Shown piece after piece: positions 7,426 to 16,738 of a stretch of DNA of 64,000 nucleotides (positions are counted from its first letter, which is position 1; every line of letters begins with the position of its first letter). Source of the stretch: Aquisphaera insulae (GTDB taxonomy: Bacteria > Planctomycetota > Planctomycetia > Isosphaerales > Isosphaeraceae); contig NZ_JAALJH010000002.1 of assembly GCF_011064615.1 (NCBI RefSeq), positions 237,607 through 301,606 of the forward strand, given 5' to 3'. The position numbers and the translations under genes were made by a program. Below the pieces are notes generated by a model. It did no database searches. It was not told the origin of the DNA and saw nothing but the letters and a program-made list of their open reading frames with translations.

Positions 7426-9183
7426 ATGCGATATCTGGCCCTGGCCACGGATTATGATGGGACGCTCGCCCATGACGGGCGCGTCGACGAACCGACTCTG
7501 AAGGCACTCCGTCGTCTCAAGGAGTCGGGCCGTAAGCTCATCCTCGTGACCGGGCGGGATCTCGACGAGCTGATCGACGTTTTCCCGGAGCTCGAGGTCT
7601 TCGACCGTGTCGTCGCCGAGAATGGGGCCCTGCTGTACTCGCCGAACGACCGATCGGAGAAGATTCTCGCGGAGCCCCCGCCCGCGGAGTTTCTGGCGCG
7701 GTTGAAGACGAAGGGGGTCGGGCCGATCGCGGTGGGTCGGGTGATCGTCGCGACCTGGGTGCCCCATCAGGGGGCCGTTTTGGAAGCGGTCCGGGAGATG
7801 GGTCTCGAGCTCCAGGTCATCTTCAACAAGGGGGCGGTGATGATCCTCCCCTCCGGCGTGAACAAGGCCACGGGCCTGGACGTGGCGCTCCGGGAGCTCT
7901 TGCTCTCCCCGCACAACGTCGTCGGGATCGGTGATGCCGAGAACGATCATGCGTTCCTCGGTTCAAGCGAATGTGCCGTGGCGGTCTCGAATGCGCTCGA
8001 GACGCTCAAGGAACGGGCCGACTGGACGACGACCGGTGACCACGGCAAGGGCGTGGTCGAGCTGATCGAGGCCCTCGAGGCGAACGACCTGCTCGAGCTG
8101 GAGCCGAGGCTGACTCGCCATCACATCCTCCTGGGGACGGACGACGACGGGGACGAGGTGAAGGTTGCCCCCTACGGCCGTCGCGTGATGGTGGCGGGCA
8201 CGTCCGGGGGCGGCAAGTCGACGCTCACGACCGGGCTGCTCGAGCGGCTGGCCGAAGCCCAATACCAGTTCGTCATCATCGACCCGGAAGGGGATTACAC
8301 CGAGTTCGAACATACGGTGGCGATCGGCGACCCGAAGAATGCCCCCTCGGCCGACGCGGTCGTCGATCTCCTGGACAAGCCCGAGGCCCAGAACGCGTCG
8401 GTCAACCTGCTGGGGATCCCGCTCGCGGATCGGCCGGCCTTCTCCGACGGGCTGATTCCTCGGCTCCAGGAGTTGCTGGCGAGGACCGGCAGGCCTCACT
8501 GGATCGTGGTCGATGAGGCCCATCACCTGATGCCCAGGGCCTGGACGCTCGCCCCGAGCGTCCTGCCCCAGCCGCTGGGAAGTTCCCTCTTCATCACCGT
8601 CCACCCCGACAGCGTCTCCCCGGCGGTCCTCGAGTCCATCGACCTGCTCCTGGCCGTGGGCAAGGATCCCGACCAGACGATTCGCAAGTTCTGCTCAGCG
8701 TCCGGACGTCCCTTGCCGGCCGGCCTGGAACCCACCGTGCTCGAACGCGGGGAGACGCTCGCCTGGTTCGTCCACGAGGCCCGCTCGCCATTCCGCGTCA
8801 AGACGGTGGCCGGCAAGAGCGAGCTCCGCCGACACAGCCGGAAGTATGCCGAGGGGAACCTCGGGCCGGAACGGAGCTTCTATTTTCGAGGCCCCGACGC
8901 CGCGCTCAACCTCCGCGCACAGAACCTCTACCTCTTCCTCCAGCTCGCCGACGGCGTCGACGACGCGACCTGGCTCTACCACTTCCAGCAGGGAGACTAC
9001 GCCCGATGGTTCCGCGACCAGGTCAAGAGCGATGAGCTCGCCGAGGAGGCGGAACGGATTGCCGCGGAGCCGGGCCTCTCCGCGGCCGAGTCCCGCGCGA
9101 GAATTCGCGCCGCCATCGAAGAGCGATACACGTTGCCCGCCGAGCCTTCGGGGTCGATCACCGATCCGTCCAAGTTCGGTTGA
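7426..9183 (+). CDS. HAD-superfamily phosphatase fused to a HerA/VirB4-like P-loop ATPase
   Basis: A 585-residue, apparently cytoplasmic fusion. Residues 1-225 are a HAD-IIB (Cof/sucrose-phosphatase-like) hydrolase: nucleophile motif LATDYDGTLA at the N-terminus, VTGR motif II and GIGDAENDHAF motif IV. Residues about 235-460 are a P-loop ATPase with Walker A AGTSGGGKST (Lys264), IIDPEGDY just after it and Walker B WIVVDEAHHLM, resembling HerA/DUF87 proteins. The last 125 residues (FYFRGPDAALNLRAQNLYLFLQLADG onward) form a conserved-looking helical domain I cannot name. The start at 7426 is chosen because the phosphatase motif begins there; the frame is open upstream to 7324. HAD-IIB enzymes dephosphorylate sugar or other small phosphates; the combination's role is unknown. 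Confidence 0.85.
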   Translation: MRYLALATDYDGTLAHDGRVDEPTLKALRRLKESGRKLILVTGRDLDELIDVFPELEVFDRVVAENGALLYSPNDRSEKILAEPPPAEFLARLKTKGVGPIAVGRVIVATWVPHQGAVLEAVREMGLELQVIFNKGAVMILPSGVNKATGLDVALRELLLSPHNVVGIGDAENDHAFLGSSECAVAVSNALETLKERADWTTTGDHGKGVVELIEALEANDLLELEPRLTRHHILLGTDDDGDEVKVAPYGRRVMVAGTSGGGKSTLTTGLLERLAEAQYQFVIIDPEGDYTEFEHTVAIGDPKNAPSADAVVDLLDKPEAQNASVNLLGIPLADRPAFSDGLIPRLQELLARTGRPHWIVVDEAHHLMPRAWTLAPSVLPQPLGSSLFITVHPDSVSPAVLESIDLLLAVGKDPDQTIRKFCSASGRPLPAGLEPTVLERGETLAWFVHEARSPFRVKTVAGKSELRRHSRKYAEGNLGPERSFYFRGPDAALNLRAQNLYLFLQLADGVDDATWLYHFQQGDYARWFRDQVKSDELAEEAERIAAEPGLSAAESRARIRAAIEERYTLPAEPSGSITDPSKFG

Positions 9184-9192
9184 GCGATGACT

Positions 9193-10248
9193 TCAGCGAT
9201 TGGTCGCGGTAGCCTCCGCCCGCTTGCGATAGTAGGCCAGCCAGTCTCGGCCCGTCTCGGTCGTGAGGTCGACGAAGGCGGCATCGATCTCGGATCGATC
9301 CGGAGTCCCTGCTTTCTCTCGCTCGAGGCCGCGCTCCACCAGGGTTTCCGTCCGCCCCTTCCAGTCATGGGTGGCGAGTCCGCGGGAGAGTGCGGCGAAG
9401 TACCAGACCCGGGCGTCATCCGGAGAGGTCCGCGTTAGCTCCTCGAAGTACTTGCCAGCCTCGGCGTACTTACCAGATCGAAAGAGGGCCGCACCGGCGT
9501 CGAGCGTCGGATGGCCGGAGCCCGAACCGGAGGCGCGGGCGAGCTCGCCGTCGTGCGTTGCCGGCGGGCTCGAAGGCTTGGTCGCGGACTTGGCCTCGGA
9601 CTGGAGGGCCATGAGCTGCGCGCGGAGGCCTTCCACGTCCGCCGTCAGGCTCGCGACCTTTTTCGCCTGCTCGTCGATCCGCGGCGGCACGGCGCCCGCG
9701 TGTTCTTCGAGGGCCTGGAGTTTGACGGGCAGGCTCTCAAGAGTGGCGACCCGTTCATTGAGGGCCCCGAGGTCCGGTGCGGGGGTCCGCGGGAGCTTCG
9801 CCATGCGATCCCGCAATTCGTCGACCTGCGAAGCGACTTCCTTGACCCGGTCATCAAGCCCGGGACGCGAAGCATCCGCCGCGGAGGCGCTTCCCCCGGC
9901 GGACCGAGACGCCGGCTTGGTCGTGGATCGGTCCAGCAGCCGTTCATACCCCCAGGCTCCGAGTCCTCCCATCACCAGGGCGAGTGCCCCCGAAGCCATG
10001 ACGGTGGTCATGCCCGAGAGGGCCGGAGCATCGTCTCGAGACGTCCGGATGATGGGCATGGGGGGACGGCCGTCTGTCGCCCCCGGCCGATGATGGGCCT
10101 CGGCGGCGGATGCCGAGGTTTCGGAGGAGTTGGGAGCGGTCCCGGCCGATGAGCGGGCCCGCGTGACGTTCCCGCCTCCCGACCCGACGACCGGGGGTGT
10201 AGCCGAATCGCCCGGGTTTACAAACACAGGATCTTCTCGAGATGACAT
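9193..10248 (-). CDS. Single-pass membrane protein with coiled coil and TPR-like C-terminus
   Basis: A 351-residue protein. A disordered N-terminus (about 1-75) precedes one transmembrane helix (TTVMASGALALVMGGLGAWGY, near 80-100). A coiled coil follows (about 128-215: RVKEVASQVDELRDRMAKL, ERVATLESLPVKLQALEEH), then a C-terminal TPR-like unit ('AGAALFRSGKYAEAGKYFEELTRTSPDDARVWYFAALSRG'). The form suggests a membrane-anchored scaffold; no enzyme motif is seen. AAGGAGAAACGCC gives a strong ribosome site before the ATG. It lies 39 bases downstream of the next gene on the same strand, probably in one operon. Confidence 0.7.
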   Translation of the reverse strand: MSSREDPVFVNPGDSATPPVVGSGGGNVTRARSSAGTAPNSSETSASAAEAHHRPGATDGRPPMPIIRTSRDDAPALSGMTTVMASGALALVMGGLGAWGYERLLDRSTTKPASRSAGGSASAADASRPGLDDRVKEVASQVDELRDRMAKLPRTPAPDLGALNERVATLESLPVKLQALEEHAGAVPPRIDEQAKKVASLTADVEGLRAQLMALQSEAKSATKPSSPPATHDGELARASGSGSGHPTLDAGAALFRSGKYAEAGKYFEELTRTSPDDARVWYFAALSRGLATHDWKGRTETLVERGLEREKAGTPDRSEIDAAFVDLTTETGRDWLAYYRKRAEATATNR

Positions 10249-10287
10249 GGCGTTTCTCCTTGTTAATGCGGGGAGGACCGGGGGCTC

Positions 10288-11034
10288 TCACGGCCCGGGA
10301 GAGACCTTCTTCGTGGTGCGTTCTTTCTCCTTGCCGGGGGAGACATCGGGGCCGCCCACCGGCCGCAGGACGCGAATCCGGGTGGCGTGATGCCGCTGGT
10401 CCTCGAGGCGGGAATCGACCTCGACCCAGAGCCCGGGCTTGAGTTCCATGGGCTCGAGGGCCCTGGCTTTCGGCCCGCGGACCTCCTCTGCCCCCTTGCT
10501 GGTGGCGTCGTCTCGGTGTGGCCGTCGATCGGCGTCCGGACGGTCTGCCGCCTCCTCGAGGGCGGCCGCCCCGTCCGCGGTCGGGGCGCCGTCGCTGATC
10601 GAGTCGGTCGAGGATCGATATCGGACGGTGATCTCGGTCTGACGGTCGACTTCGAATGCGGTCACCAGCGGTTTGCTCTGGGGATGGCCCTCCGCGGCGA
10701 CCGAGGCCTTGCCCTTCTCCGCGGCCTTCGCCACCCCGGTCCGTGCGGCCTTTTGCGTCCCGGTTGCCTGGTCGCGGACGAAGTCACGCCAGACGACGTC
10801 GGTATTGACCGTCAAGCGCCAGGCCCCGCCCCGCGAGGGGGGAGTCTCGCCGACCGGCTCTGCTCGGAGGATCACCCCGGAGACCATGCCCCGGCCCGAC
10901 GCGGGGGCGCGAGGGGACTCGACCCGAGGCTCGTTCCGCTCCTGTCCCTTCAGCTCGGGTGGGGAATAGACGGCGACGACGAGGCCGCCCATCAGCGCCG
11001 CATGGACGGCACGACTGCCTGGTTGTATCCGCAT
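10288..11034 (-). CDS. Secreted protein of unknown function
   Basis: A 248-residue protein starting MRIQPGSRAVHAALMGGLVVAVYSP, a likely signal peptide or anchor. Two structured-looking parts (SGVILRAEPVGETPPSRGG / AWRLTVNTDVVWRDFVRD, and MELKPGLWVEVDSRLEDQR / HHATRIRVLRPVGG) are separated by a low-complexity Ala/Lys/Asp-rich stretch. The C-terminal part resembles small beta-barrel modules in which a base value is corrected ('LWVEVDSRLEDQRHHATRIR'), but I cannot name a family. The frame is open much further upstream; this ATG is taken for its AGAGGG ribosome site and signal sequence. It leads the pair with the coiled-coil protein. Confidence 0.6.
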   Translation of the reverse strand: MRIQPGSRAVHAALMGGLVVAVYSPPELKGQERNEPRVESPRAPASGRGMVSGVILRAEPVGETPPSRGGAWRLTVNTDVVWRDFVRDQATGTQKAARTGVAKAAEKGKASVAAEGHPQSKPLVTAFEVDRQTEITVRYRSSTDSISDGAPTADGAAALEEAADRPDADRRPHRDDATSKGAEEVRGPKARALEPMELKPGLWVEVDSRLEDQRHHATRIRVLRPVGGPDVSPGKEKERTTKKVSPGP

Positions 11035-11243
11035 GTGGAATCCCTCTCGAATGCAGCCGAGTGGCCTTGGAGTGGGCGCGAGATGACGATCCGCCAGGTT
11101 ATCGTCGATGGGATCTGCAACTGCGGTGCCGTCTTGCGGGACGAGGCCCGGGGCGCATGGGGTTACGTGGGTTGGCTCCTGGCCTGTAGAGTGGTGCATG
11201 TCGGGGAGCTGAGGCGGACTTACTGAGCGAGCGGAGCGTGGCG

Positions 11244-12980
11244 ATGGGGCGAGTGCGAGGGATCTGGTGGCTGGCGGCTCTGACCATCTCCACGGGCAAT
11301 CCGGGCGCTCTCGCGGCGGCCGACGGGATCTACTCGCGGCAGGCGGTGGTCTCGCAGGAGTCGCATGCGTCGGAGGCCGGTGTGGAAGCCCTCCGCCACG
11401 GCGGAAACGCGGTGGACGCGGCGATCGCGACGGCCTTTGCGCTGGCCGTGACGCTGCCAGAGGCGGGCAATCTGGGGGGAGGCGGCTTCATCGTCGCCTT
11501 CCTTGCGGATCGCCACGAGGTGGTGACCGTGGATTTCCGCGAGAAGGCGCCGCTCTCGTCCTCGCCCACCATGTACCTGGACGCCTCCGGCAACCTGCTC
11601 CCCCAGCACCGGCTGGGGGCGAGGGCCGCGGGGGTTCCGGGGACCGTCCGCGGGCTTGCGTTGGCCCATGCGAAATGGGCCAAGCTCCCCTGGGCGGAAC
11701 TCGTCCGTCCGGCGGCCCGCCTGGCTCGCGAGGGCTTCTCGATCTCCGCGGAGCTCGCTGGGGCCTTGAACTCGCAGCTCGCCCCGCGGAAGGCCGAGTC
11801 GGGTCCTGGTCGCGGCGCATATGGTCGGCTGGCCGACATTCCCTCGTCGGTCGCCGTCTTCTCCAGGCCGGACGGCAGGCCCTGGCAGGAGGGAGACCGA
11901 TTGATCCAGCCGGACCTCGGCGCGACCCTGGAACGGATCGCCGAGCACGGACCGGACGACTTTTACAGGGGGAAGACCGCCGAGCTGATCGTGGCTTACA
12001 TGGAGGCCAATCGCGGAGAGATCCGTGCGCAGGATCTGGCCGCCTACGAGGCGAAAATCCGGCCGCCGGTCCATACAACCTTCCGGGGCCGCGACGTTTA
12101 CGGCATGGGGCCGCCCTCTTCCGGCGGCATCGTCCTCTGCCAGATGCTCAATATCCTCGAGCGGTTCGACCTGAAGGCCGACGGCCGCGACTCGGTCCGG
12201 ACGGTCCACCGCGTGACCGAGGCTCAACGGCGTGCCTTCTTCGCCAGGGCGACCCGACTGGCCGACCCCGATTTCGTCGATGTTCCGGCCGCGGAGCTGA
12301 CCTCGAAGCCGACCGCCGAGGCGCTCGCACGGACGATCGGCGACCGGGCCACGCCGAGCGCCTCGCTGGCGCCGTTTCCGATCCTCCCCGCCGAACCCGA
12401 GCATACGACGCATCTGTCGACGATCGACGCGGCCGGCAACGCGGTGGCGCTGACATACACCCTGGAGGATAGTTATGGCGCCAAGGCCGTCGTCGCCGGT
12501 GCGGGCTTCCTGCTGAACAACGAGATGGGCGACTTCAACCTGATCCCCGACCGGACCGATGCCTCGGGGCGGATCGGCACGGAGCCGAACCGGATCGCGC
12601 CGGGGAGGAGGATGCTCAGCTCCATGACGCCGACGCTCGTGCTGGACGGGGGCAAGGTCCGGGCCGTCACGGGCTCTCCGGGCGGGCGGACCATCCCCAA
12701 TACGACGCTCTGGGTGGTGCTCAACCTGCTCGAGTTCGGGATGAGCCCGCGGGCTGCCGTGGACGCCGGCCGGACGCACCACCAGTGGTTCCCGGACGTC
12801 GTCCTGTTCGAGAGGGACAAATGGCCGCGGGCGACGCTCGACGGCCTGGCGACGCTCGGGCATGCCCGCCTCGGGATCCGGGCCATCGGCACGGCGAACA
12901 CGATCGTGGTCGGCGAGAAGTCTGCCATCCACGGCGTGCCGGACCTCCGCCGCACGACCTCGGCGGCCCGCGGAGATTGA
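11244..12980 (+). CDS. ggt: Gamma-glutamyltransferase (gamma-glutamyltranspeptidase)
   Basis: An N-terminal-nucleophile hydrolase that cleaves glutathione and other gamma-glutamyl compounds in the periplasm. The 578 residues begin with a signal peptide (IWWLAALTISTGNPGALAAA) followed by the large-subunit signature (SQESHASEAGVEALRHGGNA, AGNLGGGGF). The autoprocessing site is at THLSTIDAAGNAVALTYT, where Thr388 is the expected nucleophile freed by self-cleavage. Small-subunit motifs include NNEMGDF and 'RMLSSMTPTLVLDGGKVRAVTGSPGGRTIPNT', with the oxyanion-hole SSM. Length is normal for the family. ATG at 11244 is preferred over GTG at 11238 because GGAG lies seven bases before it. Confidence 0.93.
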   Translation: MGRVRGIWWLAALTISTGNPGALAAADGIYSRQAVVSQESHASEAGVEALRHGGNAVDAAIATAFALAVTLPEAGNLGGGGFIVAFLADRHEVVTVDFREKAPLSSSPTMYLDASGNLLPQHRLGARAAGVPGTVRGLALAHAKWAKLPWAELVRPAARLAREGFSISAELAGALNSQLAPRKAESGPGRGAYGRLADIPSSVAVFSRPDGRPWQEGDRLIQPDLGATLERIAEHGPDDFYRGKTAELIVAYMEANRGEIRAQDLAAYEAKIRPPVHTTFRGRDVYGMGPPSSGGIVLCQMLNILERFDLKADGRDSVRTVHRVTEAQRRAFFARATRLADPDFVDVPAAELTSKPTAEALARTIGDRATPSASLAPFPILPAEPEHTTHLSTIDAAGNAVALTYTLEDSYGAKAVVAGAGFLLNNEMGDFNLIPDRTDASGRIGTEPNRIAPGRRMLSSMTPTLVLDGGKVRAVTGSPGGRTIPNTTLWVVLNLLEFGMSPRAAVDAGRTHHQWFPDVVLFERDKWPRATLDGLATLGHARLGIRAIGTANTIVVGEKSAIHGVPDLRRTTSAARGD

Positions 12981-13245
12981 GCGCTCACCCCGGAACTGGC
13001 CGACTTGGGCCATCTCTTCGAGCCATCGAAAACCGCCCGAAATACGGGCCGGGACGACCTCGAAGGGCGGAAATCCTGGGAAAAACCGGGGAAATCGGGG
13101 GCTGACCGCGAATTTCTCTGGATATTTCCAGGGTGATCGTCGAAAACCAAGCCCAGGAACCTCGGTGATCACCCTCAATGGAGAGGGCCGCCGGATGGTT
13201 CACAACAGGTAAAGCAGCGACCTCTTTCAGGAGGGAGAACCGTCC

Positions 13246-13611
13246 ATGGCCAAGAAAGCCGCACCCAAGGCCGCCGAGCCCAAGGCAGCCGCCCCGAGCA
13301 AGACCGCCAGCAAGCCCGCGACCAAGACCGAGTTCTACTCCGCCCTCGCGGAGAAGACCGGCCTGACCAAGAAGCAGGTCGCCACGGTCTTCGAGGCCCT
13401 CGTCGAGTTCCACAACAAGGAGCTCGGCAAGAAGGGCCCCGGGATCGTCCAGATCCCCGGCCTCTTCAAGGTGAAGGTCGTCCACAAGCCGGCGACCCCC
13501 GCCCGCCCGGGCTTCAACCCCCAGACCAAGCAGCCGATCACCATCAAGGCCAAGCCGGCCCGCAAGGTGATCAAGGTCATGCCCCTCAAGGCGCTCAAGG
13601 ACATGATCTGA
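13246..13611 (+). CDS. HU-family DNA-binding protein with Lys/Ala/Pro-rich N-terminal tail
   Basis: A 121-residue histone-like protein. Residues 1-27 are a basic AK/PK-rich extension resembling histone H1 tails. The HU core starts at TKTEFYSALAEKTGLTKKQVATVFEAL (helix-turn-helix dimer core). The beta-arm region includes PGFNPQTKQPITIKAKPARK, matching the DNA-contacting arm of HU (consensus GRNPQTG). It binds and bends DNA and helps compact the nucleoid; planctomycetes have unusually condensed nucleoids. The strong ribosome site AGGAGGGAGAACC and heavily biased codons suggest high expression. A strong hairpin terminator follows. Confidence 0.9.
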   Translation: MAKKAAPKAAEPKAAAPSKTASKPATKTEFYSALAEKTGLTKKQVATVFEALVEFHNKELGKKGPGIVQIPGLFKVKVVHKPATPARPGFNPQTKQPITIKAKPARKVIKVMPLKALKDMI

Positions 13612-13630
13612 GCGGCCGCGAAGCCGCTCA
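13609..13630 (+). terminator. Hairpin overlapping the HU stop codon
   Basis: TGAGCGGC pairs perfectly with GCCGCTCA around the loop CGCGAA; the stem begins inside the TGA stop of the HU gene. There is no T-run after it, so it may stabilise the mRNA 3' end or act as the first part of a double terminator with the larger hairpin downstream. Confidence 0.5.
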
Positions 13631-13658
13631 GCCAAGGGTCGCCCACCGGACCCCAAAC

Positions 13659-13711
13659 CGACCCGCGACCTCCGCCCGGCCTCGCCGGGGTCCGATGTCG
13701 CGGGTCGTTCG
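13659..13711 (+). terminator. Nested bidirectional terminator between convergent genes
   Basis: CGACCCGCGAC (13659-13669) and GTCGCGGGTCG (13697-13707) form a perfect 11-bp stem, and the loop holds a second perfect stem CCCGGC-ctc-GCCGGG. TTCGTTTT follows on the plus strand. It lies between the HU gene (plus) and the hydrolase gene (minus), so it probably stops transcription from the HU side and possibly from both. Confidence 0.7.
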
Positions 13712-13736
13712 TTTTCGCCCTCGACCTTGCCGGTCG

Positions 13737-16715
13737 TCACTCGGCCGTCATCTCCCAGTGGAACGCGGGGGTCTTGCCGTCGATGACGAGAGTCGCCCCG
13801 GCGCCCTCGGGCAGGGGCTCCACCTTGGCCGGGCCGATCCGCTCTCCGTTGTTGTTCAGCGCATAGGCCTTGATCGTCCCCTTCCGCCGCCAGGAGACCC
13901 GCGCATTCACCGGCTCCTGCAGGAACGGGGGCCGACCCGGGTCGGCCACGTCACGCTGGAAGCGATCGGTCCAGGAGAAACCGGTCGGCTCGACACGGGC
14001 GATCGCCGTGACGAGCAGCCGGGGGGCCGTGGCGATCGGTTTCTCCCCAACGGCCGTGGCCACCACGACCGCGAAGGGGTTGTCCTCGATCATGTCCATG
14101 TCGCCGAGCGACGTCAGGTTCCCGCCTTGCCAGCCGGCAATCCCCTGGGTATGCGGCGTATCGACGGCCAGCCGCCCCCGCGCCGGCTCCCAGCCCGGGA
14201 CCGTGCCCGGCCGCGACTTCCGACGTGCCGCCGCCTCGTGCTCCCCTTCGCCCGGGCGGGCCGGCTCGCGGAGCATGAGCGAGGCCATGTGGGGCCAGAG
14301 CGCGTAGACGTGCGGGCTTGCGTTGGCCACCTCGGGAAGCTGGTAGATGTCCTCGCCCCCGGAGGTCCCCGCGGGGCCGTTTCCCCACTCGATCGGGAAG
14401 ATGAAGATGCCTCGCCGGACCAGGGCGTCCCAGTCCTCGAACATGGCCGTCTGCACCGCCAGGAGCTGATCGGCGGCCTCGTGCGGGAAGGCCCAGGCTC
14501 CCTGCGAGAGCGGACACCACTGGCCCACGACGTAGGGAACGCCGGCGTGCCGCTTCCTGCGGGCCCCCGCGTTGAGCGCCCCGTCGGCGCTCCAGAGCTG
14601 CGACCGGGTCTCCGGGGCCACGAACGTCGACGGCGACCAGAAGAGGCGGTCGTCCACCAGGTCGAGCGGCGGAGAAGCCAGCCCGGCGGAGAACTCCGCG
14701 TCCCGCCGCCAATGCGAGGTTCCGGCGATCGGGACCCTGACTTTTTCCGCCCGCAGGGCGTCCACCATCTTCTTGAAGTAGGACGCCTCCTGCGCCTGCC
14801 AGAACCGTCGGCCCGACCCGCCGGGATTCCTCGACGCGAGCGATCGAAGCGCCGCGGCATACTCCCCGGGGAGGGCCACGTTCGGTCGCTCCTGGAGGTC
14901 GAAGAGCGAGATCTCGCCGAGCAGCGTGACCCAGGCCAGCGCGGGATCGTCCTTGAGCGTCAGGCCCGTCTCGCCGTTCTTGCGGCCCAGCAGGTTGCGG
15001 GCCGTCCGCAGTGAGAGCTTCATCAGCACCGGGTCGAAGAGCGCGGCGGGGCCGCCCCCGGGCGGCAGGAGGCCGGTTAGGGGGACGCCGTCGTCGTCCC
15101 GGAAGATCCGCCGCGACTGGAGCTCGAGCGCCACGTGGATGCCACGCGCCTTGAGCGCGGCGATCAGGTGATCGAGCCTCGCCATCGCGGCCTGATCGAA
15201 CCTGCTCGTGTCGTCGCGGGTGTCGTCGAACAGGCTCCGATCCGGGCCGATCGCGGCGTCCAGGTCGCCCAGCCTGACGAGGTTGATCCCGGACCGCGCC
15301 AGCCGATCCGCCAGCTCGTCCGCCCGATTCGGCTCCAGGAATGCGGCCGGGGACAGGAGGCTGACCCCGTGGAATCGGGCGCGGCCCCCCTTTTCGAAGG
15401 CGAGCTTCCCATCCTTCACCGTGACGAACCCCTTGCTACCGGCCGGTGCCTGGACCAGGAACGAGACGTCCAGCGGCGAGCCGGCGACGATCGTCGTGGA
15501 GGTCGGCACCTTCAGCCAGTCGGCCGTGTCGTCGGTCACGTGGAAAGGGGACCACTCGCCCGCGCCGGCCGCGGGGGCGGCCTCCACCGTGACGTCGTCG
15601 ATCGCGACCCGGCCGAGCACGTCCGTCTTTTCGAACTGGAGGACCGCCCGCCGCGCGCCGGGCGGCACCCGGACCTCCGCGACGTCTCGACGCCAGTCGA
15701 AGCTCCCCGACCAGGTCATCAGCGTGGCGTCGGTCCCCGGGATCGGTCTCCCCGTGTCGTCCAGGAAGAACATCTCCGCCCCCGCGCCGCCGCTGCCGCG
15801 CAGGCCCTTGGCCTGGACGTAAGTGCTCACCGCGAGCGCCCCGAATCCCTCGACGGGCAGCGCCAGCCCGGTGAGGATCCGCGGCAGGCCGGAATCCGAT
15901 CGGCCCAGTTCCAGTGCCGTGCCACTGCGGTGCCCCGGGAAGATCCGGGCCGCATCGTTGTTGACGATCCAGTAGGCCGGCGCCGGGTCCCCGAGTTCGA
16001 AATCGCCGTTCAGGACGAGGTTCGTGGAAGTCTCGGGCTCGTCGTTCCTGGGGATCAGGTCGATCGTCAGGCCATCGAAATCGAGCGATCCGCGAGCCCC
16101 CATTAGGCCGATGGACATGATCGCGTCGTGCGTCCCGGGGGGCACGGGAATCCGCTTCGAAACCCGGGTCCACTGCGAGCCGACGGTATGGGTCCAGGGG
16201 CCCATCGTCCCCCGAGAGAGCTGCCGCAACTGGTCGCCCAGGAAGTCGATCATGAGCGCCGGCTCCTGGCCCGATCGCTCCCCTTGCTGGACGTTGTTCA
16301 GCCGCAGCCAGACCCCGATGACGACGGCTTCGGTCGCCTTCCCGTCCACCCCGAAGGCCCGCGAGATCCCCGACGGTCGCCCCCGCCTGGGGCTGTCGAA
16401 TCGGATGAAGTGCGGCCCGACCTGGCCCCCCTTCGCCTCCCAAACGGCATCCCTCGCGCTGTACCAACCGTCGGGGACGCCGTCGCCGTCGGAATCCCTC
16501 TCGAGGTCGTCGAGGGGCGGCGGGCCGGGGCGTTCGATCTCCGGGTCCTGGGCTCGCGCACGCGGGTGAAAGGGAGACCCGCCGAGGGCGATCATCACAG
16601 CGACCGCGAGGGTGAAGGGCCACCCGGTGATTCGCACGTTTCGATTCCGAGTCGTCCGCTCTTCCATGTCTTCGGTTGCCCTGTCGTCATCGTCGTGAGG
16701 GGTCGCGCCGCCCAT
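13737..16715 (-). CDS. Large secreted glycoside-hydrolase-like protein
   Basis: A 992-residue exported protein. A hydrophobic signal (WPFTLAVAVMIALGGSPF) lies about 50 residues in. A DSDGDGVPDGW calcium-loop motif of the thrombospondin-3/dockerin type and two beta-sandwich, carbohydrate-binding-like regions follow (e.g. NLVLNGDFELGDPAPAYWIVN). From about residue 520 there is a TIM-barrel-like domain (FHGVSLLSPAAFLEPNRADEL, SGINLVRLGDLDA, LIAALKARGIHVALELQ) resembling clan GH-A cellulase-like folds. Candidate acid residues include the Glu in TLLGEISLFD, but I cannot place the catalytic pair. The start at 16715 has GAGGAGG upstream and lies 23 bases after the methyltransferase gene, so the two are probably co-transcribed. 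Substrate unknown. Confidence 0.75.
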   Translation of the reverse strand: MGGATPHDDDDRATEDMEERTTRNRNVRITGWPFTLAVAVMIALGGSPFHPRARAQDPEIERPGPPPLDDLERDSDGDGVPDGWYSARDAVWEAKGGQVGPHFIRFDSPRRGRPSGISRAFGVDGKATEAVVIGVWLRLNNVQQGERSGQEPALMIDFLGDQLRQLSRGTMGPWTHTVGSQWTRVSKRIPVPPGTHDAIMSIGLMGARGSLDFDGLTIDLIPRNDEPETSTNLVLNGDFELGDPAPAYWIVNNDAARIFPGHRSGTALELGRSDSGLPRILTGLALPVEGFGALAVSTYVQAKGLRGSGGAGAEMFFLDDTGRPIPGTDATLMTWSGSFDWRRDVAEVRVPPGARRAVLQFEKTDVLGRVAIDDVTVEAAPAAGAGEWSPFHVTDDTADWLKVPTSTTIVAGSPLDVSFLVQAPAGSKGFVTVKDGKLAFEKGGRARFHGVSLLSPAAFLEPNRADELADRLARSGINLVRLGDLDAAIGPDRSLFDDTRDDTSRFDQAAMARLDHLIAALKARGIHVALELQSRRIFRDDDGVPLTGLLPPGGGPAALFDPVLMKLSLRTARNLLGRKNGETGLTLKDDPALAWVTLLGEISLFDLQERPNVALPGEYAAALRSLASRNPGGSGRRFWQAQEASYFKKMVDALRAEKVRVPIAGTSHWRRDAEFSAGLASPPLDLVDDRLFWSPSTFVAPETRSQLWSADGALNAGARRKRHAGVPYVVGQWCPLSQGAWAFPHEAADQLLAVQTAMFEDWDALVRRGIFIFPIEWGNGPAGTSGGEDIYQLPEVANASPHVYALWPHMASLMLREPARPGEGEHEAAARRKSRPGTVPGWEPARGRLAVDTPHTQGIAGWQGGNLTSLGDMDMIEDNPFAVVVATAVGEKPIATAPRLLVTAIARVEPTGFSWTDRFQRDVADPGRPPFLQEPVNARVSWRRKGTIKAYALNNNGERIGPAKVEPLPEGAGATLVIDGKTPAFHWEMTAE

Positions 16716-16738
16716 CCGCCGGGCCTCCTCGGTTCGGT

